NCBI GenBank assembly: GCA_027596945.1
Contig: JADGJH010000180.1
Span: 1 to 26,362 of the forward strand
DNA length: 26,362 bases
Source of the DNA: Physocladia obscura
Lineage: Eukaryota > Chytridiomycota > Chytridiomycetes > Chytridiales > Chytriomycetaceae
Reading direction: 5' to 3'
Shown: one piece after another, positions 18,473 through 26,362 of the stretch
Layout: each line of letters starts with the position of its first letter
Numbering within the stretch: position 1 is the stretch's first letter
Position numbers and translations under genes: made by a program
The notes under the pieces: generated by a model
The model's input: the letters and a program-made list of their open reading frames with translations, nothing else
Told to the model about the DNA's origin: nothing
Database searches by the model: none

Positions 18473-20720
18473 TTATATTTGTTCCACATGACCCCAAAAT
18501 AGTCTCCAAGCCTCTTCATTTTTTGCACGAAGTTTGAAAGATCCATTGACTTCTGCTCCAAGCAACCCCAAAATAATCCATGGATCATGCTTGTCAGTTT
18601 TCTGCTGCTTCAAATTTGTCATCACAGTTCCCAAAGCCAGAATCTCCATTTCCAAAACAACACTCTCCAAGCCAGCTTGATTTTGGACTTTTTCTACTTT
18701 GTGTGCTTGCTTTGCATCAATCTCTTCAATCATAGCAGCCACACAATTAACCATAGGAGTCACCATATTTCGTTTTGGACGAATACCATCTGTTATGTTA
18801 TTTTCACTCCATGATACTCCTGTAGCTTTAAATTCATTTCCAGAAGCCAAAGCCTCAAGCAATGTCAACGATTTTAATATATCATCCATAGCATCTCGAA
18901 TTTCAGTTTCCAACGCAATCTCCCGCTCTTTGGATTCCAAGCAGAAAGCACTCCACCAGTGACGTTTTGTGTTGCACTGAAAGAACCATAACACAATTGC
19001 AGCCTCAAAGAGCGAAAAAAACATGTGCACACATTCTTTCCAGTACACAGGTGTTAGAATTACTTGTTCAGGACCCTGAACTTCAGCAGCATTTGCATCA
19101 AATCGTGAAGTCTGGAACAAACTTGTGTTTAAACGTGAGATTTCAAGCGCACAGTGCATACTAGCATTCAGGGATCTGAGTATAATATTAAGGTTCTCGC
19201 ATGTCATTATTGGAGAATGGAGTGGCATATATGCTGTCAAGTAGAATCGCTGACGATGCAAAATGCATATTGCAGTTTTATGAAAAAGATTGAGATTCAT
19301 CAGACCTGACCGTTCTGCTGATTTGAGGTGCCTTGACAGGTTTTGTGGAGTCATTCTGAAAGATGGTGGTATCATTGCCGCCCACGTTGAAAGTTCAACT
19401 TCAAGATTGTCAAATGCGGGTGATGCGAAAATATTGGATGCTGCTTCAGGAACCTTTTTGGATTCGCTTGCGATTGCTTGAATTAGATCGAGAAGCGGAC
19501 ATAAATATACAATAGGCGAAACGTTTTCGGGTATTAATGGTAGACCGGCAGGTTTTCCAACGTCAAAATGCATTGGCTTTACGCCACGTGGAACTAGTTT
19601 GTATGGCATTGCTGCTTCGCCGACACCAATACGCACAATTTTTGAAGAACAGTTGAACATCCAAAAAGCTCGCCGTCGACAGTCTTTATCGTACTCGGAC
19701 AAGTTTTGAGATGCTAACCATGGAGAGTCGTCGGGATCAACATCCAGCTTCAAATATATGATCATTCGTATGGCTGTATGGAATAATGGAAGTGCAATTG
19801 CAGGCTGCCCATTCAAGTAGGCGAAAGTTGTAATCAAATGGAGCCCCTGAACCCGTTTCAATGTTGGCGTATCTTGTCGTATGATGGCACGCTTAGCTCG
19901 TTCATAATACTCGAAGCATTTTGCTGGCGGTAATGGAGGTCGTTGGAAATGAGCGGCGACTGCACAATATGGTAACCGGAGCTCCGGCGGCTCTTGGAAA
20001 AAGTGCTCTACAATTTTCAATGGATCCAGAATTGAATACGATGTTCTGAATAGAAGCGGTTGAGTAGTAACAAAATGTTGCAAGACGGCCCAATCCTACA
20101 AAAAAAAATTTTAAAACAAACAAAAACCAAGGCATCAGTTTTCTGTCAGTTTTTCTTTCTTCTTTCTTTTTCATTTCACTTACACTCATTGTCGGCAGCA
20201 TATCCGGGTCTTCGACCGCATCGTTCCACAAACATAACTTTCCGCGTAGACTATAGTTAGGTGGATCACAGTCATCCTTGTGATTATCCGCATCATCATC
20301 TGCAAGCGGACGAACAGCAGCATTCACGAGACGGTCAAGCAAGGACGCAGAAGATAGCAAAGTAGAAACAGAAGATACAGAAGCGGAAGCCGAACCCAAC
20401 ACATCGATTGCGAGCTGTGGAATTTGGTTAATTTCGGCGTCGGCGGCGGCCCGAATCGTGTCTACATTGCTGTTTCTGCTGTTGTCATTATCATTGGCAT
20501 TTTTGGTGCTTGCACTGTGAGTCTCGGCATAGATGGAACTATTGGGTGCATTGGTGTTGTCATCAAAGTCATAAACACACGCCATTCGGCGCTGCACGCA
20601 CCGCGCACATGGCCTCTGCAGATCACATTTCTTACGCCTCAAACGGCATAGTGCACACGGGTTTGCTCGCTGATGAACCATTATTGTTTGTTGTTTCCTT
20701 GTTTGGCTTTTGTCTTTCAT
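18473..20720 (-). CDS. Zn2Cys6 transcription factor with fungal-trans domain
   Basis: Two exons on the minus strand (20720-20184 and 20095-18473; intron 88 nt, GTAAGT...TAG) encode 719 aa. The N-terminus carries the binuclear zinc cluster with cysteines at 22, 25, 32, 38, 41 and 48 (C-x2-C-x6-C-x5-C-x2-C-x6-C) and a basic RLRRKK loop. A low-complexity Asn/Ser/Ala linker follows. The middle holds the fungal-specific regulatory domain, with DPDDSPWLASQNLSEYDKD (299 on) and CRRRAFWMF (317-325). It is a nuclear DNA-binding regulator; the target pathway cannot be told from sequence, and its neighbours give no hint. The ATG at 20720 is the first in frame; a second at 20681 (Met14) lies nearer the zinc cluster and is equally plausible. 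The C-terminal end (last 50 codons) borders CpG-poor transposon debris and contains two similar segments, so the true stop context deserves a check. Confidence 0.92.
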
Positions 20721-21822
20721 TGATAACAATTTTCAAATAAAAAATAAAAGAAATTCAAAGATCGTCTCGACCCTCAATCAAACAGAATAGTGTAACAAAT
20801 CTTTTTCGATTTTTTCTTTGTTCCAGTTAAAAGCCAGCTTTAATATTCCTCCTCAAATCTTAATCTAGTTTGAAAGAATTCTTAAATGTCTTTGAAATAG
20901 AAGTCTCTTTGATTGAAACGCAGTCAGCTTCGAGCTTTCCGTTTTCTTCATGGTTTTTTTTTCGTATCAAATACCTCCTATACCGGGCCAAAAATAAATA
21001 TAAAAAGAACGTAAAAAAATGCGGCTTTTGCAACAAATTCCTTTAAAGCCCCTACACAACAAAAATTAGAAAGATATTAATATTATTGAACTTTTTACTA
21101 AATATACTGACCGGAGCATCTCTCTTTACTTCTGTTTTAAGTCCAACTCAGTTTTGATCCCAAAAAAATTTACTTTGTGTCCACGTGATACAGCATCATC
21201 ATCATCTGATTAAAAAAAAAAAACCACTAAAACTTAATCTGTTGGATTAATTATTGTTACCGCTTTTCTAAAAAAAGTATTAATGAAGCTATAGATTTCG
21301 ATCAAATCTTTTTTTCGAAGAATATGGATAAAGATATACAACTGCAAAAAAAAATCAAAAAAAATTTTGATAAAGTAAGGGCAAAAAGAAGTCTTTTGAG
21401 TCTTAGCAAAATGTAGAACACAACAAGCAACGCTTATTATAATTTTCGCTGAACGGTATCCAATCAGTTTCTTATCACCAGTCGCAAAATATAGCACGAC
21501 AGTTTATTAACTTATTCACCAGAACCAAAACATAACTCGATCCAACTGTTTATTCCACAAAAAAAACGAAGGAGAGAAAAAGCGTCCAGAAAAAAAAACC
21601 AGATCGAAACTCATTATGCAAAGCAATCAAGTGATCAGAATATAAAATTGAAAGGCACCATTACAGGCCAGTCTATCAAGAAAAAAAAAGGGGGGATCGA
21701 GTAGGGTGACAGGATAATGTAAATTACATCGCAACGACAAAAGGAAAAGGAAAAAAATCTAGTGCGCAAAAGAAAAAACCTCAACAAACTATCAAATTAA
21801 AGAATGAACTATGCTAGATAGC
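20721..21822. other. 1.1-kb intergenic region
   Basis: This holds the upstream region of the Zn2Cys6 gene on one side and the 3' flank of the secreted repeat protein gene on the other; both are on the minus strand. It is AT-rich with many A or T runs. An 87-codon open frame (21497-21234, minus) is hydrophobic and basic with no recognisable family, and I do not call it a gene. No RNA gene was recognised. Confidence 0.5.
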
Positions 21823-23495
21823 TTAGTATTTCGGGGCAACATATCCTGCCGCAGTAGTAGTAGTGGCTGGAACGTTTGCAGCGGGTGTAGCAGAGGTAGC
21901 GGGAGCTGGAGCAACATAGGCAGCTGAAGTAGTCGTAGCTGGAACGTTTGCAGCGGGAGTGGCAGAGGTTGTCTTGGTTTTTGGAAGACACTTCTTCTTA
22001 GTGGCAGTGGAAGCAGATGGAGTGTTTCCGGCCGGAGTAGGGCTTGACTTGCCAGTCGGGGTCGGAGCAGAGTACGGAGTGTTACCAGCAGGCGTTGAGC
22101 TGGAAGTTGGAGCATTGTTGGCTGGGGTTTGGCTTGTCTTAACAGGAGTTGGTGCAGAGTACGGAGTGTTGCCAGCTGGCGTTGGGCTGGAAGTTGGGAC
22201 ATTGTTGGCTGGGGTTTGGCTTGTCTTAACAGGAGTTGGTGCAGAATACGGAGTGTTGCCAGCTGGCGTTGGGCTGGATGTTGGAACAGTGTTTGCTGGA
22301 GTTGGAGCAGCGTAAGCAGCTGGTGTGTTTCCGGCCGGGCTTGGGCTGGACTTGCCAGTTGGGGTTGGGGCAGTGTACGGAGTGTTTCCAGCAGGAGTTG
22401 GACTAGAAGTAGGGACGTTGTTCGCTGGAGTTGTTCCTGAGGAACAAGTTGGCACGGTCGACGGCACGATGACAGCTGGAGGAGTGGTTGTTGATGGCGT
22501 GTTGCCGGCGGGGGTTGCGGTAGATTTGACAGCTGGAGTTGGAGCACTATACGGGGTGTTGCCAGCTGGTGTCGGGGTGGAAGTTGGAACATTGTTCGCT
22601 GGAGTTTGACTCGTCTTAACAGGAGTTGGTGCAGAATACGGAGTGTTGCCAGCTGGAGTTGGGCTGGATGTTGGAACAGTGTTTGCTGGAGTTGGAGCAG
22701 CGTAAGCAGCTGGTGTGTTTCCGGCCGGACTTGGGCTGGACTTGCCAGTTGGGGTTGGGGCAGTGTACGGAGTGTTTCCAGCAGGAGTTGGGCTCGAAGT
22801 AGGAACAGTTTTCGCCGGAGTTGTTCCTGGGGTACATGTTGGTACAGTCGACGGCACGTTGACAGCTGGAGGAGTAGTTGTCGACGGAGTGTTACCAGCG
22901 GGGGTTGCGGTAGATTTTACAGCTGGAGTTGGAGCAGCATATGCGGCAGGGGTGTTGCCAGCGGGAGTTGAGGTAGATTTGATAGCCGGAGTAGGAGCAG
23001 TGTAAGGAGAGTTTGCAGCAGGCGTCGGGCTAGCAGTTGGAACGTTCTTAGCTGGGGTGCATGTTGCGGCAGTGGGAACATTGACTGCTGGCGGCGCAGT
23101 AGTTGTTTTAGCAGAAGGAGTAGGAGCAGAGTACGGCGTGTTTCCAGCAGCAGGGGTCGTTGGAGTTGCAGACGGAAAGTTTGCTGCAGGCGTTGGGCTA
23201 GAAGTTACGCAAGTTGGGACTGCTGGAACAACGGCAGCTGGTGCTGTGGAGGAGACGGCAGGAGTCTTCGATGCAGCAGGGGAGGGAGCAACGTAAGCAG
23301 CTGTGGCGGTCGTTGATGGAACAACAGCGGCTGGTGGCGTAGTTGCAACAGCTGGTGCGCTATATGAAGGTCTGCAATTCAGAGTAATTGCACATGTCAG
23401 AGAATATGTGTTTATGCAGTCTAATAAATTGAGCTGACTTACACGTTGGAAGCGATAACGCTGGATACTAGGGCAAGGAGTGTAATAATCTGCAT
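21823..23495 (-). CDS. secreted Pro/Thr/Ser/Ala-rich repeat protein
   Basis: Two exons (23495-23443 and 23371-21823; intron 71 nt, GTAAGT...CAG) encode 533 aa. Residues 1-17 form a signal peptide (MQIITLLALVSSVIASN). The rest is almost wholly Pro, Thr, Ser, Ala, Val, Asn and Gly, built from imperfect modules: TPAGNTPYSAPTP, VPTSSPTP, TPANNVPTS, and PPAVNVPSTVPTC. Isolated Cys residues recur in the VPTC modules and once in KKKCLPKTK near the end. Such composition suggests a heavily O-glycosylated wall or extracellular protein; I see no C-terminal GPI-type hydrophobic tail and no catalytic domain. The repeats are also strong in DNA: a 390-bp (130-aa) duplication and a 87-bp (29-aa) tandem. Long open frames on the opposite strand here are mirror images of the repeats. 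Function is not known. Confidence 0.88.
22114..22287 (-). repeat. 87-bp tandem repeat (29-aa unit)
   Basis: Units starting at 22114 and 22201 are almost identical. Each encodes a 29-aa block containing SPTPAGNTPYSAPTPVKTSQ (SSTPAG in one copy). They lie within the repeat protein gene; array length probably varies between strains. Confidence 0.85.
22170..22950 (-). repeat. 390-bp tandem duplication (130-aa unit)
   Basis: Sequence from about 22170-22560 recurs at about 22560-22950 with an offset of 390 bp. For example, the segment at 22292 recurs at 22682, and the one at 22231 recurs at 22621 with a single mismatch over 60 bp. The length is a multiple of three and the frame is kept. Few differences imply a recent event or gene conversion. 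Confidence 0.88.
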
Positions 23496-24220
23496 CTGTC
23501 TAAATCTATTTGAAAGAATTTTCTGTGCAATTCCTTGGGATGGTTTTTAAAACATTCAATTTCGCAAAAATTTTCATTTAATCAGGCACGTGTGCAATTG
23601 TAAAATTAGGTAATTTCCAACAACTCACAATGGACACGAGAAAGAAGAAACGAAGCGATTTAGAAAATATATTAGAGTTTCGCTGAAACGATAATTTTAT
23701 TATCAGAATGTGAATAACACGGCGGAATCTGCGTCAGCCCCCGATTTTACGGGTTCTTTAATATTTGGTCCCAGAACAAAAAGCCGCAAAACATAGCGGA
23801 ATTTCCTTTTTCTTTCTGTTTTTGCCTTTTTTTTCAGGAGTTGTTAATGCAAAATTCACTTAAGAAACACCCTTGTTTTCGCGATTCATGCGAAAAGATG
23901 CCATGCAATCGCAATTCAGCGCAGCTTCGCGGCACATTCTTCCTGTTGGAATTCGTGATAATACTGATATGTAATGTTCCAATCGGGAAAAACGAGAAGA
24001 AATAGATAGCTTGTCGCCATTTATAGACATGCTGGACATTTGAGTTGCAAAACATGTACTTTAAAGAGATTGTAGGAGGACACGAGCATCGGGAGCAACG
24101 CGTTCGGTTGAAAAACAAGCTTGGAGGAACCCCGGTGACGTCTTTATTTGCAGGTAATATTCTAGTGATATTCATCTGTTTTTGTCGCATGGAAACCAAT
24201 TGAAGGAAAAAGAATTCACG
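23496..24220. other. divergent intergenic region
   Basis: This is 725 bp between the start codons of the secreted repeat protein gene (minus) and the cyclin gene (plus), so it must hold both promoters. CpG content is normal. A minus-strand open frame at 24199-23834 has no recognisable family. No specific operator could be assigned. Confidence 0.5.
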
Positions 24221-26362
24221 ATGCTGCAGGATGGATTCGCAGCATCGACACCAAAGCAGTGGTTATTCGGGCTGAACGCGTTGGCAACAACACCGGCAAT
24301 CGCAGAAGGTTACACGCCTGCCCAGGAAGCAAATGCACGCCTGAGTGCTTGCTCGTTCATCGACAAGGTTGCTGCACGTATCAGAAACATGTGAGTTGCC
24401 GCAACTATTTTTGGTTCTGTTCGTTTCTCTGCGGCTCACGCTTTAACAATACGCACTTCAGACCTTCTGAGACTGTTGCTGCCGCCAAAATGTATCTTCT
24501 GCGTTTCGCTATGCGTCATGTTGTTGGCCGTACAAATCCCATAGTGAATGTTCATCCTTACGTTGCCGGTGCGTTTGCTACTTTCCAATCTCGCTATCTA
24601 TATTCACCCTCTCGCTTCTGTTCGTATCGCTGTCTGGATTGGCCCGCATTTGAATTGAGCGAATCCAAATGTTGCGATAATCCGCAGAGGCGAAATCAAC
24701 TCAGATTATAATGTCACTTTCAGTGAAATAACATCATCTTTTGAAATATAAAAACAGGTGGAACTGCGCTATTTCTTTCCTGTAAATCGACCGACAACTA
24801 TCGCAAACTTTCGAATGTTATTTATCACTGTCGATGGGTCGCCTTTAAAGGGCCTGAAGGAGTAAAAGACGAATTTATAGAACGCCCAGAGTTCAAAGAA
24901 ACAGATAAAGTTTGCGTCCATATTTATTTATTTTTCCTTCTCCTCTCTTTTTGCTCGAATCTGATCAAAAATCGATCAGGAGTACATTCAATGGTACAAC
25001 AACATTCTCGCAACAGAAGAATTCATGATAAATTCTCTCTGTTTTGATATGATTGTTCAACTACCAAACGAAATTATGATTGATTTATTGAAAATATCGT
25101 TTGGTTCGTCGCTTTGGAAAACTATTGTGAAAAAAAATTTTAAGCCGAATAATTTAACAGACAGTGGGCGCTTGGACGAAACTGACGAAGAAAAGAAGTT
25201 GTGTGTCGAAATATATCAGAAGTTGAGGCATCACACTGCTTATTTTGCAGGCGAATGGTATTTAAATCGAAATAAATGTCTTTTCAACTCAATGAATATT
25301 CTTCAGCATGTCAACAACTCTTCCTCTTCAATACAATCGTAATCTTCTTGCTTTAATTGTCGTTCGTATTGGCGTGGAAGTTACAAAAAAATCGTATAGT
25401 CGTTCCAAAGTATCTCCCAAAACTTGGGATTTTTTGCAAACGCTCTTGTTGGCACCTTTAGATCCTCTAGATAAAATTACTTCTGAACGGCAAGACTTAT
25501 TTCACGTTCCAGATTTGTTTGGAATTATTGCGCGGAGAAATGGAGTTTACTCAAAAGTCCGATACGATGGAATTTTTGGTGGCGATGGTTGTTTAGAGTG
25601 CAAAGGATCGGTTTTGAATGGCGAAATGCTGTCAAATAAGTTGCTTGGTTTGTCAACTACTCCCTGTTTCGTGTTTTTCTCGATTTTTTAATTTTTCAAA
25701 TATTTTTCCATTCAGAGCTTGGAACTGAAATTATGCTTGTATCAAACCGACCAAAGTATGAACGATATATGCAAAATTTATTGGGCCCAATTGTTGCGGA
25801 GATAAATATGTATCGAAAGGTGATTAAACTTTGAATTCAGATTGATGCTAAATATTTTCCTTTTATGTTAGACTTCAAAACCTGCAAGCAACAACTTATC
25901 TCCAGCTTTAGTTCAAAATCAAAACTCCTCACTAATTAAGACTCCTGTTTTAAAAACTACTGTGAACAGCGCAAGTGTATCGCCATCAGTTGTCTCTCCA
26001 AAGCGAGCAATACAACCATTGCCATCAAAACCGCGAGTGGCGGCAAATACAGAAGCATTGTTGAATACTGCAGCGACTCATCGTTTTCATCCGTACAAAG
26101 GCGCGTCAGTCGGCCCTGGGCCTCAGCAAAATGGAAATGGAAATTATGGACTTCATTATGTTCCTACTGTTCCAGTTTCATCACCTCCAGTGTCACTGCC
26201 GCTATCTCATAATTTGCACCAACCTCAAAACCAGCATTATTCGCATCATCATCATACATATATACCACCCTATGCACACCCGTCTGTAACTATTCTTATT
26301 CCGAGTGCTACACAACAAATGCAATCTGGACTTAATTACCAGCATCCACCACCACCTCCGCC
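24221..26362 (+). CDS. cyclin K/T-like transcriptional cyclin, 3' end outside window
   Basis: Exons are 24221-24390, 24462-24568, 24758-24909, 24980-25257, 25307-25647, 25716-25819 and 25872-26362, open at the window edge (547 codons so far). The first cyclin fold begins at QWLF (13-16) and runs through ACSFIDKVAARIR, SETVAAAKMYLLRFAMRH, GGTALFLSCKSTDNYRKLSN, EYIQWYNNILATEEF and INSLCFDMIVQLP (160-172). The second includes LPLQYNRNLLALIVVRIGVE. Known role of relatives (cyclin K, cyclin T, yeast Ctk2, fission yeast Pch1): partners of CDK9/CDK12-type kinases that phosphorylate the RNA polymerase II tail. From residue 385 on, the chain is a disordered Ser/Pro/Asn tail with a His-rich patch (HYSHHHH) and a poly-Pro run at the edge. 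The start ATG at 24221 gives the usual short leader. The exon 4/5 join (tg|c) is the least certain. Confidence 0.85.

Noticed and set aside
21234..21497. 87-codon minus-strand frame in the intergenic region
   Set aside because: AT-rich, hydrophobic, no family and no flanking exons; likely chance.
21959..23296. Several long plus-strand open frames rich in Gly/Val or Trp/Ser
   Set aside because: They are mirror images of the Pro/Thr repeat gene on the minus strand and have no start context or family.
23834..24199. 121-codon minus-strand frame in the divergent promoter region
   Set aside because: Cys-containing but without a recognisable motif spacing, and lies where both promoters must be.

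Overview
The window looks like nuclear DNA of a zoosporic (flagellate) fungus, most likely a chytrid. Fungal identity is suggested by a Zn2Cys6/fungal-trans transcription factor and many short GT-AG introns (45-190 nt). A flagellate lineage is suggested by two genes that fungi without flagella lack: a CatSper-type sperm/zoospore cation channel and a TCTEX1D2/DYNLT2B-type dynein light chain. No RNA genes, CRISPR arrays or bacterial operons were seen.

Layout. 180-1610 (+) is a five-exon CatSper3/4-like channel, convergent with a four-exon guanylate kinase at 1661-2461 (-). Just upstream of the kinase, 2610-3360 (-) holds a broken, intron-bearing copy of ribosomal protein uS7 (RPS5). DYNLT2B follows at 4078-4995 (-), built from seven exons, four of them only 23-35 nt long. 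From about 5.15 to 9.3 kb lies a decayed transposon block: a Tc1/mariner-like DDE fragment (+), a Plavaka/KDZ-like transposase (-) and unassigned AT-rich repeat DNA. An intact four-exon inositol monophosphatase gene (9334-10445, -) sits as an island between this block and a second one (10.57 to about 18.4 kb). The second block holds a pogo-like transposase fragment (+), a long LINE with APE endonuclease and reverse transcriptase (-), the integrase end of a Ty3/gypsy element (+), and about 1.5 kb of unassigned relic-like DNA. After that come the Zn2Cys6 regulator (18473-20720, -), a secreted Pro/Thr/Ser-rich repeat protein with a recent 390-bp internal duplication (21823-23495, -), and a cyclin K/T-like gene (24221 to the window end, +) that is cut off by the window edge.

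The host genes do not form one pathway; they are ordinary neighbours. The most striking large-scale signal is compositional. Both transposon blocks are almost free of CpG (about 10 in 4.2 kb of the LINE by hand count), while the last exon of the monophosphatase between them has about 50 in 0.69 kb. Many disabling changes in the relics read as C-to-T or G-to-A. This suggests CpG methylation and deamination, or a RIP-like process, confined to transposons with sharp edges at genes.

I did not find a clearly new multi-gene system. The items most worth following are the fungal CatSper-like channel with its CADGW filter, the micro-exon DYNLT2B gene, the uS7 relic, and the sharp CpG boundaries. Exon boundaries were assigned by hand from splice signals, frame continuity and family resemblance, without transcripts or database searches.
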